Shown here: piece after piece, positions 1 through 7,124 of the stretch
Layout: each line of letters opens with the position of its first letter
Numbering within the stretch: the stretch's first letter is position 1
Assembly: GCF_003002065.1 (NCBI RefSeq)
Contig: NZ_PVZG01000001.1
Location: 744,001-808,000, forward strand
Source: Pseudosporangium ferrugineum
GTDB lineage: Bacteria > Actinomycetota > Actinomycetes > Mycobacteriales > Micromonosporaceae
Length of the DNA stretch: 64,000 bases
Direction: 5' to 3'
The notes under the pieces: generated by a model
Database searches by the model: none
What the model was told of the DNA's origin: nothing
Seen by the model: the letters and a program-made list of their open reading frames with translations, nothing else
Program-made: the position numbers and the translations under genes

Positions 1-1230
1 CAGCTCGCCGCGGCGCACGAGGGGCGGCTGGACTGGCTGATCCCGGTGCGGGTCGGGCGCATGGCCGCCTCCCCGTACGCGTTCCTGCGCGGCTCCGCGA
101 ACATCATGGCGGACGACTTCGCGTCCCTGCCGCGCACCGGCATCACCCCGGTGATCTGCGGCGACGCCCACCTCGGCAACTTCGGCTTCTACGCGTCGCC
201 GGAACGCGAGCTGGTCTTCGACCTCAACGACTTCGACGAGGCCCACCCCGGCGCGTGGGAGTGGGACCTGCGCCGGCTGGTCACCAGCGTGTGGGTCGCC
301 GGGCGGCAGAACGGCTTCCGCGAACACGCCTGCGCCGACGCCGTACGGCACTGCGTCGAGGAGTACCGGGAGCAGATCGGCCACCTCGCCGAGCAGCCGC
401 TGCTGGCCCGCTCCTTCGACACCGTCGACGTCGACGACCTGCGCAAGGCGGCCACCAAGGCCAGCTTCAAGGACGAGATCGAGCGCGCCGCCCGCCGCGC
501 CCGGCGCCGGACCAGCGACCGGGCGCTGCCGCGCTTCACCGAGCAGCGCGACGGCACCGTGCAACTCGTGCAGGAGCCGCCGCTGATCACCCGGCCCAGC
601 GACACCGACCTCGCGCACCTCGCCGCGGCGCTCGACGGCTACCTCAACACGCTGCCGCCGCACTGGGCGCGGATCCTGGCCGGCTACCGGATCGTCGACA
701 TCGCGCACAAGGTCGTCGGAGTCGGGTCGGTGGGGCTGCGGGCGTACGTCGCCCTGTGCGAGGGCAGCAGCCCGGACGACGTGGTGTTCCTGCAGCTCAA
801 GCAGGCCCGGCGGTCGGTGGTGGCCCGGCACCAGCACGGCGCGGCGGCCTGGCACCGGCACCAGGGCCAGCGGGTGGTGGAGTACCAGCAGGCGCTCCAG
901 ACGGTGAGCGACCCGCTGCTCGGCTGGGCCACGGTCGGCGACACCCAGTACTACGTGCGGCAGTTCCGCGACATGAAGGGCGCGATCATCATCGAGGACA
1001 TCAACGCCGCGGCGCTGGCCGACTACGCCGGGATCTGCGGCTACCTGCTGGCCAAGAGCCACGCCCGGACCAGCGGCGCGTCCATGATCGCCGGGTACAT
1101 CGGGGGCAGCGACAAGCTCGACGACATGCTGTGCCGGTTCGCGCGGGCGTACGCGGACCAGGTCGAGAGCGACCACGAACGCCTCGTCGCCGCGGTGCGC
1201 GGCGGCGTCCTGCCGGCGGTGCACGCATGA
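1..1230 (+). CDS. DUF2252 family protein, 5' end outside window
   Basis: The frame is open from base 1, so the first ATG at 46 is internal: residues just before it (ending in RVGRM) already belong to the conserved DUF2252 start. About 409 residues are visible. Recognisable family features are the SPYAFLRG stretch, then GDAHLGNFG and DLNDFDEAHPG, which resemble the catalytic-loop region of phosphotransferase/kinase-like folds. The biochemical function of DUF2252 is not established. It is followed without a gap by a small oxidoreductase gene (ATGA overlap at 1227-1230), suggesting translational coupling. Confidence 0.9.
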   Translation, partial: QLAAAHEGRLDWLIPVRVGRMAASPYAFLRGSANIMADDFASLPRTGITPVICGDAHLGNFGFYASPERELVFDLNDFDEAHPGAWEWDLRRLVTSVWVAGRQNGFREHACADAVRHCVEEYREQIGHLAEQPLLARSFDTVDVDDLRKAATKASFKDEIERAARRARRRTSDRALPRFTEQRDGTVQLVQEPPLITRPSDTDLAHLAAALDGYLNTLPPHWARILAGYRIVDIAHKVVGVGSVGLRAYVALCEGSSPDDVVFLQLKQARRSVVARHQHGAAAWHRHQGQRVVEYQQALQTVSDPLLGWATVGDTQYYVRQFRDMKGAIIIEDINAAALADYAGICGYLLAKSHARTSGASMIAGYIGGSDKLDDMLCRFARAYADQVESDHERLVAAVRGGVLPAVHA

Positions 1231-1634
1231 GCGGGCGGATCAGCCTGGACACCCCCGAGGTCCGGGAATTCTGGCGCGAACGGCACCTGTGCACGCTGAC
1301 CACGCTGCGCGGTGACGGCTCGCCGCACGTCGTGCCGGTCGGGGCGACCCTCGACCCCGGAGCCGGCCTGCTGCGGGTCACCGCGTCGCGGACGTCGGCG
1401 AAGGTACGCCACGTGCTCGCCGGCGCCCGGCGGGTCGCGGTCTGCCAGGTCGACGGCGCCCGGTGGTGCACGGTCGAGGGCCTCGCCGTGGTCCGCGACG
1501 ACCCGGCGGCCGTCGCCGAGGCGGTACGCCGCTACGCCGAGCGCTACCGGCAGCCGCGGCCCAACCCCGAACGGGTCGTGCTCGAGGTGACCATCACGAA
1601 GGTGCTCGGCTCCGCCCGGCTCACTGGAAGCTGA
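1227..1634 (+). CDS. PPOX-class (pyridoxamine 5'-phosphate oxidase-like) F420/FMN-dependent protein
   Basis: A 135-aa protein starting at the ATG that overlaps the upstream stop codon. It has the split-barrel flavin/F420-binding pattern of small actinobacterial PPOX-like enzymes: LCTLTTLRGDGSPHVVPVG near residues 22-40, then a strand with TASRTSAKVRHVLAG and a later VEGLAVVRDD segment. Members usually reduce or oxidise small molecules using FMN or F420H2; the substrate cannot be read from sequence. Its 3' end overlaps the convergent lipoprotein gene by 14 bp (1621-1634). Confidence 0.85.
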   Translation: MSGRISLDTPEVREFWRERHLCTLTTLRGDGSPHVVPVGATLDPGAGLLRVTASRTSAKVRHVLAGARRVAVCQVDGARWCTVEGLAVVRDDPAAVAEAVRRYAERYRQPRPNPERVVLEVTITKVLGSARLTGS

Positions 1635-2550
1635 TCAGCTCCGGGACGTCCTTGAACCTCAGCAGGTCGCCGGCGCCGTACCGCTTGACGTCCTCGTCGT
1701 AGAAGAGCTTGTAGCCCAGGTGGAACTGCTGCGGGCGGCGCAGCCTGTTCCAGGTCGCGTCCTTCTCCGAGCGGGTGCCGAAGCCGTCGATGTGCTGCAC
1801 CATGGCCAGACCGGGCCGCTTGGCGATCTTCGCCACGTCCGGCAGCATCGACGCCCGGAACTGGTGCAGCACGAACAGCTTCTCCGGCAGCTCGTGCCGC
1901 TCCACCAGGCCGGCGACGTACTCCGAGACCCGGTTCACCTCGGCCGGGCTCACCCTGCCGATGGTCCTGCCCGGCACCTTGCCCGGCGGCATCCGCCACT
2001 CCGGGTCCAGGGCCAGCCCGACGTGCGGCTCCTTGAGGAACCGCTCGAGCTGCCGCGCCTGGGGCAGGAAGTCCCCGCGGCCCGGCTGCAGGTCCAGCAC
2101 GACCATGACCTTGTGGCGTTTCGCCTGGTCCACGTACTCCTGGATGCGCTCCAGCGGGATCATCCGGCTGTAGTCGCCGTCCTTGCCCGGGCCTGCCTGG
2201 GCGACGCTGGCGATCAGCTCGTACGCCACCTGGACCTTGCGGTCGCCGGCGAACGGCTTCGCGGCGCGACGCAGCTTCGGCAGCATGGCGTCGGGGCTGC
2301 CCTCCCCCAGCACGCCGAGCGCGCTGTTGCCGGCCGTCCCGTAGTAGGCGACCACCCGGTACGCCGGGAAGATCTTCGTGCCGCCCAGCGGCAGTTCCTT
2401 CGGCGCCGCGGGAGCGGGCGCGGCACTCGGCGCCGCTGAGGGAGCAACGGCCGAAGGGGACGGTTGCCCCTTCTGCGCCGGAGGCTTGTCGGCGCCGCAG
2501 CCCGCGAGGACGGCGACGGTCAGGACGGAAACAGCACGGCGGGCCAGCAC
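1621..2550 (-). CDS. Putative secreted lipoprotein of unknown function
   Basis: A 309-aa protein. I chose the GTG at 2550 because AAGGAGG lies five bases upstream (around 2554-2560) and the new N-terminus is a short lipoprotein signal: RR, hydrophobic VSVLTVAVL, lipobox LAGC with Cys near residue 17. A Pro/Ala/Ser-rich linker follows, then a roughly 250-residue domain with alternating strand/helix character (VVAYYGT, VQVAYELIA, KVMVVLDLQPGRGDF, VGLALDPEW, LFVLHQFRASM) that suggests a TIM-barrel fold of glycosidase type. I do not recognise a characterised family. The gene converges on the PPOX gene. Confidence 0.8.
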   Translation of the reverse strand: MLARRAVSVLTVAVLAGCGADKPPAQKGQPSPSAVAPSAAPSAAPAPAAPKELPLGGTKIFPAYRVVAYYGTAGNSALGVLGEGSPDAMLPKLRRAAKPFAGDRKVQVAYELIASVAQAGPGKDGDYSRMIPLERIQEYVDQAKRHKVMVVLDLQPGRGDFLPQARQLERFLKEPHVGLALDPEWRMPPGKVPGRTIGRVSPAEVNRVSEYVAGLVERHELPEKLFVLHQFRASMLPDVAKIAKRPGLAMVQHIDGFGTRSEKDATWNRLRRPQQFHLGYKLFYDEDVKRYGAGDLLRFKDVPELISFQ

Positions 2551-2690
2551 CTCGACCTCCTTGTCGGCGGGACCGGGCCACCCTACTGCGGACCGCCCGG
2601 GCCGGCAGCGCACGAAAGTGGCCGTACCCGGGCGAGGTTGGGTATGCGGGCTCATCCGCGCAGGCCGCGCCCCCGGCAGGGTCTTCTGTC

Positions 2691-3995
2691 ATGACCTCCG
2701 CCACGCTCTTTGCGGCCGGGCTCGCGGCCCGCACCCCCGCCGCCCGGGACCGCTACGTCGACCTGCTCCGGGTCGTGTCGCTCGGCGTCGTGATCGCCGG
2801 GCACTGGCTCATGGCCGTACCCGAGGCGGGCGGCGACCGGATCACCAACGTCCTCGCCGTCGTGCCCGTGCTCCGGCCGCTGACCTGGCTGCTCCAGGTC
2901 ATGCCGCTGTTCTTCCTGGTCGGCGGCTTCGCGCACGCCACCGCCCTGGCCTCCCTCGACCGGCGCGGCGGCGGCTACGCGGACTTCGCCCGCTCCCGGA
3001 TCTCCCGGCTGCTGCGCCCGGCGGCCGTGTTCCTCGGCGTGTGGCTGGCGGTGGCGCTCGGCGCCGCCCTGGCCGGCCAGGACCACGGCATCGTCCGGGT
3101 CGCGCTGCGGACCGTCGTGCAACCCCTGTGGTTCCTCGGCGTGTACCTCGCGCTGGTCGCGCTCGCCCCGGTCATGCTGCGGCTGCACCGCAGATTCGGC
3201 GGGCGGGTCCCGGTCGCGCTGCTCGCCGCGGCCGCCGTCGTGGACCTGCTCCGCTTCCAGGGGTACGCCGGACCGGCCGTCCTCAACCTGCTCCTCGTCT
3301 GGGCCGCCGTGCACCAGCTGGGTTTCCTGTACGCGGACGGCACCCTCCAGCGGTACGGCGCCCCGCTCGCGGGCGGCGGGCTGGCGGCGTTGCTGCTTCT
3401 CACGACCGTGGGGCCGTACCCGGTGTCCATGGTGGGCGTACCCGGGCAACCGGTGTCCAACATGTCGCCGCCGACGATGGCGCTCGCCGCCCACGCCCTC
3501 TGGCTCACCGGTCTGGCCATGCTGCTGCGCGGCCCGGCGACCCGCCGGCTGGACCGCGCCCGGGTCTGGCGCGGCGTGGTGGCGGCCAACGGCCTGGCGA
3601 TGACGGCGTTCCTGTGGCACCTGAGCGCGGCGTTCGTGCTGCTGGCGGTGTTCCGCACCGGCATCGGCGGGGCGCCCGGCACGGCATCGTGGTGGCTGAC
3701 CCGCCCGCTGTGGCTGGCCGCCGCGGCGGCGATCACGGCCGGGTTCGTGACGGTGTTCCGGCGCTTCGACGCACCCCGCCCGGCGACCGTCGAACCGGGC
3801 GCGGCGACCGGGCCGGCGGTGGCCGGGGCGGTGGCCTGCACGGTAGGGATGTTCGGGGTCTCGGCGGTGGGGTTCGGCGGGCTGCTCGAGGGGCGGAGCG
3901 CGCTGGTGGCGGGGGTGCCGCTGACGGCCCCGGCGGCTCTGGCGCTGATCATCCTCGGCGCGTGGCTGCTGCGCGCCCGGCGTCTCCGGCGCTGA
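2691..3995 (+). CDS. Acyltransferase 3 family membrane protein
   Basis: A 434-aa polytopic membrane protein. Residues 20-45 carry the acyltransferase-3 opening (RDRYVDLLRVVSLGVVIAGH, with the conserved His), followed by LLQVMPLFFLVGGFAHA and further hydrophobic segments to the C-terminus. This family transfers acyl groups to exported carbohydrates, lipids or peptides at the cytoplasmic membrane; the acceptor is unknown. It is transcribed away from the lipoprotein gene, so 2551-2690 is a shared divergent promoter region. The family is present twice in this window (see 19628). Confidence 0.88.
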   Translation: MTSATLFAAGLAARTPAARDRYVDLLRVVSLGVVIAGHWLMAVPEAGGDRITNVLAVVPVLRPLTWLLQVMPLFFLVGGFAHATALASLDRRGGGYADFARSRISRLLRPAAVFLGVWLAVALGAALAGQDHGIVRVALRTVVQPLWFLGVYLALVALAPVMLRLHRRFGGRVPVALLAAAAVVDLLRFQGYAGPAVLNLLLVWAAVHQLGFLYADGTLQRYGAPLAGGGLAALLLLTTVGPYPVSMVGVPGQPVSNMSPPTMALAAHALWLTGLAMLLRGPATRRLDRARVWRGVVAANGLAMTAFLWHLSAAFVLLAVFRTGIGGAPGTASWWLTRPLWLAAAAAITAGFVTVFRRFDAPRPATVEPGAATGPAVAGAVACTVGMFGVSAVGFGGLLEGRSALVAGVPLTAPAALALIILGAWLLRARRLRR

Positions 3996-4129
3996 TCGCG
4001 CTCCCCGCGGGCCGACGTCGCCGGCGCCGGTCGGACTCGCCGCGGGGCCGGCGGCGCCGGGACCGGTCGGACTCGCCGGGGGACCGGCGGCTCCGGGGCC
4101 GGTCGTGGCTGTCGCGGGGGCGGCGGCGG

Positions 4130-4135
4130 TAGGTT
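4130..4135 (+). promoter_or_regulatory. -10 box of leaderless pirin promoter
   Basis: TAGGTT lies exactly six bases before the GTG at 4142, which places the predicted transcription start on or next to the start codon. No Shine-Dalgarno is present between them. The same arrangement recurs at several other genes here. Confidence 0.55.
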
Positions 4136-4141
4136 GGGGGC

Positions 4142-5101
4142 GTGAGCAGCCTGGAGGCGGATCCCGAGGTCAGCGGCGCGGTCACCCGGGCGTCGGTCGT
4201 CGAGGTGCTCGAGGGCGCTCCGGTGGCCCTGGGCGGCCCGCGCGGCATGGAGGTCGTCCGCACCCTGCCCAACAAGCAGCGGCGCATGGTGGGAGCCTGG
4301 TGCTTCCTCGACGCGTACGGGCCGCAGCAGCTCGCCGGGACCGCCGGGATGCGCGTGGGGCCGCACCCACACACCGGCCTGCAGACGGTGAGCTGGCTGG
4401 TCAGCGGCGAGATCCTGCACCGCGACAGCCTCGGCAGCCGGCAGGAGATCCGGCCCGGGCAGCTCAACCTGATGACCGCGGGCCGGGGGATCTCGCACTC
4501 CGAGGAGACGCCGCCGGTGCACGGTGCGGTGCTTCAGGGCGTACAGCTGTGGGTTGCCCTGCCCGGCAGCGACCGCGACGTGGCACCGTCGTTCGCCCAC
4601 CACGCGGATCTGCCGGTCCTCACCGACGGCGGCCTCACCGCGACCGTGCTGATGGGCGACCTGGCCGGCGCGGTGTCGCCGGCCCGCTGCTACACCCCGC
4701 TGGTCGGCGCCGAGCTCACCCTCGCGGCGGGCACGGACACGGTGCTGCCCCTGCGCCCCGACTTCGAGTACGCGATCCTCCCGCTCGACGGCGCGGTGAC
4801 CGTGGCCGGACACCGCGCCGGACCGGGACCCCTGACCTACCTCGGCACGGGCCGGTCGTCGCTGTCGCTGGCGGCCGGCACGGACAGCCGCCTGATGCTG
4901 CTCGGCGGGGAACCGTTCGAGGAGCGGCTGGTGATGTGGTGGAACTTCGTGGGCCGCACCCACGAGGAGATCGTGGAAGCCCGCGCGGCCTGGGAGACCC
5001 CCGACGGACGGTACGGCGAGGTGCACGGCTACGACGGCCCGGCGATCCCGGCACCACCGATGCCGATCACCCGGCTGGTCGCCCGGGGCCGCGTCCGCTG
5101 A
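4142..5101 (+). CDS. Pirin family protein
   Basis: A 319-aa cupin-fold protein. The N-terminal pirin domain shows the metal-binding pattern: CFLDAYGP near residue 58, GPHPHTGLQTVSWLVSGEILHRDS and then RGISHSEE, with the His, His and Glu ligands in the expected order; the C-terminal pirin domain (KPFEERL-like stretch, here EPFEERLVMWWNFVGRTHEEI) is present. Bacterial pirins are quercetinase-like dioxygenases or act as metabolic regulators; which applies here is unknown. The GTG start is supported by a leaderless -10 box six bases upstream. Length and residues look complete. Confidence 0.92.
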   Translation: MSSLEADPEVSGAVTRASVVEVLEGAPVALGGPRGMEVVRTLPNKQRRMVGAWCFLDAYGPQQLAGTAGMRVGPHPHTGLQTVSWLVSGEILHRDSLGSRQEIRPGQLNLMTAGRGISHSEETPPVHGAVLQGVQLWVALPGSDRDVAPSFAHHADLPVLTDGGLTATVLMGDLAGAVSPARCYTPLVGAELTLAAGTDTVLPLRPDFEYAILPLDGAVTVAGHRAGPGPLTYLGTGRSSLSLAAGTDSRLMLLGGEPFEERLVMWWNFVGRTHEEIVEARAAWETPDGRYGEVHGYDGPAIPAPPMPITRLVARGRVR

Positions 5102-5142
5102 CGGTCCGCCCCCACCCGCGCCGGCGGCCGGGCCGGTGACGG

Positions 5143-5293
5143 TCGTTCGCGGGGCGCGTTCTTGGGGCGCATTCGCGGCGCGTTCGTGGGGCGCGTCCGC
5201 AAGGCGCGTCCGCGGCGCGTTCGCAAGGCGCGTTGGCGGGGCGCGTTCGCGGGGCGCGTTCGCGGGGCGCGTTCGCGGGGCGCGTTCGCGGGT
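5143..5293. repeat. 13-bp tandem repeat array (about 12 units)
   Basis: The gap between pirin and the next gene (5102-5434, 333 bp) holds no convincing gene. It is dominated by tandem units of CGCGTTCGCGGGG. Four consecutive copies lie at 5242-5293 (the last ends in T), preceded by about eight degenerate units of 13 bp or 11 bp from about 5143. Because 13 is not a multiple of three, every reading frame is cycled, so the array is non-coding. 5294-5434 carries nothing recognisable except the AAGGAG of the next gene. Confidence 0.85.
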
Positions 5294-5434
5294 GGGAGAT
5301 CGACTTCGCGGATCGCACAGAACCGGCTTGACGCTGGTCGTGGGGCGGCGGATCGTCGGACGGACAGCCGGTGACCACGCGGGGCCGTATCCGCTCGGTG
5401 CGCTGCGTGACCGCCATGGCCCGCAAGGAGTGCC

Positions 5435-5872
5435 ATGAGCCTGCTCGACCTGGGGAAACTCGCCCTGATCACGCTGACGCCGACCCTGCTCGGCGCAACG
5501 CTCGTCTACGCGCCGCGCTGGGGCGCCCGGCTCACCGAAGCCTGGCAGGAGCGGGCGGCCCGCGAGCCCCGCCCGCTCGGCCCGCCGATCGAGCGACTCG
5601 CCGCCGACCTCCGCCGCCTGCTCCGCCTGCACGACGAGCTGACCCGCTCGGCCCACATCGCGATGCTCGCCCACCGGCTGTGGGCGGTCGAGGCGGCGAT
5701 CGGCGTACGGGCGGTGGAGACCGCGCAGGCCCTCGACGTGCCGCACCGCACGCCGGACCGGCCCGGGGAGCTGACCCGGAGCGAACTGGCCGCGCTGCTG
5801 CACGCCCTCGCGGACGCGGGCCTGGTCCTGCCGGCCTCGGTCGGCCACTTCACCCGCGGCGGCCGCCTCTGA
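5435..5872 (+). CDS. Small membrane-anchored hypothetical protein
   Basis: A 145-aa protein with AAGGAG six bases before its ATG. Residues 5-25 form one hydrophobic segment (LGKLALITLTPTLLGATLVYA), followed by a mostly helical, basic and Leu/Ala-rich domain containing LAADLRRLLRLHDELTRSAH and a C-terminal LTRSELAALLHALADAGLVLP. The domain looks like a helical bundle facing the cytoplasm. I do not recognise the family. It is flanked on both sides by tandem-repeat intergenic DNA. Confidence 0.7.
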   Translation: MSLLDLGKLALITLTPTLLGATLVYAPRWGARLTEAWQERAAREPRPLGPPIERLAADLRRLLRLHDELTRSAHIAMLAHRLWAVEAAIGVRAVETAQALDVPHRTPDRPGELTRSELAALLHALADAGLVLPASVGHFTRGGRL

Positions 5873-5970
5873 CAGTGCCGGGACGCCGGGCGTGCGCGGG
5901 CCGCGAGGCACGCGCCACACGAGGTCGGGCGGCGCGATGACGCGCGCCGCAAAGGCGGCGGCACGGCGAA

Positions 5971-6120
5971 CGCAGGCGACACGGGGGAAGCGCGACGCGA
6001 AGGCAGACGACGTGGGGAAGCGCGACGTCACGGCAGACGACGCGGGGAAGCACGACGCGACGGCAGACGACGCGGGGAAGCACGACGCGACGGCAGACGA
6101 TGCGGGGAAGCGCGAGGCGA
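5971..6120. repeat. 30-bp tandem repeat array (five units)
   Basis: Five consecutive 30-bp units fill 5971-6120; the units at 6031-6060 and 6061-6090 are identical and the others differ at a few bases. If translated on the plus strand from an ATG at 5938 they give a ten-residue motif ADDAGKHDAT, but no Shine-Dalgarno precedes it and the frame runs on through the hairpin at 6260-6291, so I do not call a gene. The rest of the 5873-6306 gap holds only GC-rich sequence and that hairpin. Confidence 0.8.
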
Positions 6121-6259
6121 AGGCGGGCGGCACCAGAAGGCACGCCCGGCCGAGGTGGGTGGCGCGGGGAGCGCTACGTGGGTGGACGGTGGATGAGGCG
6201 GGTGGGGTTCTGGCGCGGCGACCGCCCCTGCCGCGGGGGCGGGGGCGGTCGGGTGGGGT

Positions 6260-6291
6260 GAAACGGCGGCGGGTGCACCCGCCGCCGTTTC
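6260..6291. terminator. Perfect 32-bp palindrome, probable terminator of the 38-aa gene
   Basis: The arms AAACGGCGGCGGGTG (6261-6275) and their exact complement (6276-6290) are contiguous, and one further G-C pair extends the palindrome to 6260-6291. It begins 15 bases past the stop codon of the small minus-strand gene at 6307-6423. There is no T-run, which is usual for actinobacterial hairpin terminators. A long palindrome could also bind a protein, but its position favours termination. Confidence 0.6.
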
Positions 6292-6306
6292 CGGCCCGGC
6301 GGTGGG

Positions 6307-6423
6307 TCAGCGGGGGTGGCTGGCACCGGCCGGGGGGTTCATGGTGGACAGGGTCCAGGTGTCCAGGCGGCGCAGGGCCGACCGGACGGTGGCGCGTACG
6401 GCGCCGAGTTCCAGGCGCGGCAT
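6307..6423 (-). CDS. Small hypothetical protein, 38 aa
   Basis: This gene is short enough to be overlooked. The ATG at 6423 is preceded by AAGGAG with a five-base spacer (ACAAGGAGCGACC then ATG), the frame runs 38 codons and stops at 6307, and a perfect 32-bp hairpin follows. Shine-Dalgarno, ORF and hairpin in the right order make it a credible gene. The peptide starts MPRLELGAVRATVRSALRRL and ends with a Trp/Thr/Ser/Pro-rich tail. It is basic, has no membrane segment, and the N-terminal 20 residues could form an amphipathic helix. I do not recognise it. It could be a regulatory peptide or a precursor, but no modifying enzyme is adjacent. Confidence 0.55.
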   Translation of the reverse strand: MPRLELGAVRATVRSALRRLDTWTLSTMNPPAGASHPR

Positions 6424-7124
6424 GGTCGCTCCTTGTCGATCGGTGTCGGGTTTCTGTCATTCGCCGGGCGGTTCCGGGGCGGCCGCGGCTGCTTCCGAAG
6501 GGCTCCGGTGGGGGCCGGCACTGCGCCGGGCCGGCCCGCTCCTCCACGGTGACACCCCGCTCGTCCATGATCCGTGCACTTCGGACGTGTCCCTGAACAC
6601 GGTCACGCTCTGTGTCCGTACCCGATAATGGTCTTTCGCCCCCGGCAGGGGGTCTTTCTCTGTTTCCTGAGCTGCCCTTTAAGAATGGCTTAAGTTCTGC
6701 GGCCGGATCCGGGCCGGAAACATTCGGGGCGCTTTCTGGAATGGACCGGCGGGCTTTCGCCGTTCGTCACTCTGCGTCAAAGCAGACCGACCTTCCGTAC
6801 GCCGCCCCGTGTGAACTGAACCGCTGGGCGCCCGGGCCCGTACTGTCTGTTGAGGTCGGCACCCGGCGAGCCGCGGCGCCGGGCCGGCCGGCGGGCGTGA
6901 GGGGCGTCCGCGGGCCGGGTGACTCGCCTCCGCGGGCGGTAGCGCGGCACGCAAATCCGTGGCTAACCTTCCAACTCGACCGCGCGGAAGGTGGGGAACG
7001 GACGCGCGGCCGTACGGGGCGGCGAGGACGGGGGGACACGCATGCGGCATGGGGCCTGCTCGGCGTACCCCGCTGCGCGTCCGGGTGCCGGGGTGGCGCT
7101 TCGTCCGGGTGCCGGGGTGGCTCG
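6424..7124. other. 700-bp region without a convincing gene, upstream of the giant repeat protein
   Basis: No frame here has both a ribosome site and coding character. An open frame continues upstream of 7125 but its translation is compositionally unlike the protein. The region is AT-richer around 6650-6700. TAACCT at 6964-6969 could be a -10 box giving a 5' leader of about 150 bases. A 19-bp direct repeat (7079-7097 and 7103-7121) sits just before the ATG. It probably contains the divergent promoters of the 38-aa gene and the large gene. Confidence 0.4.

Noticed and set aside
5938-6306. Plus-strand frame with Lys/Asp/Ala decapeptide repeats resembling a histone H1-like tail
   Set aside because: No ribosome site, no family match, and the frame reads through the palindrome and antisense to the 38-aa gene. 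Kept only as a DNA repeat.
6307-6423. RiPP precursor peptide
   Set aside because: No modifying enzyme, protease or exporter is adjacent, and there is no Cys or typical leader/core boundary.
2975-6568. Minus-strand open frame of almost 1200 codons
   Set aside because: It is antisense to the acyltransferase, pirin and 5435 genes and spans both tandem repeats; the absence of stops is an effect of high GC content.
6612-7124. Upstream extension of the giant repeat protein by 171 codons
   Set aside because: Codon and residue composition differ from the protein proper, and the acidic conserved-looking start at 7125 is a better N-terminus.
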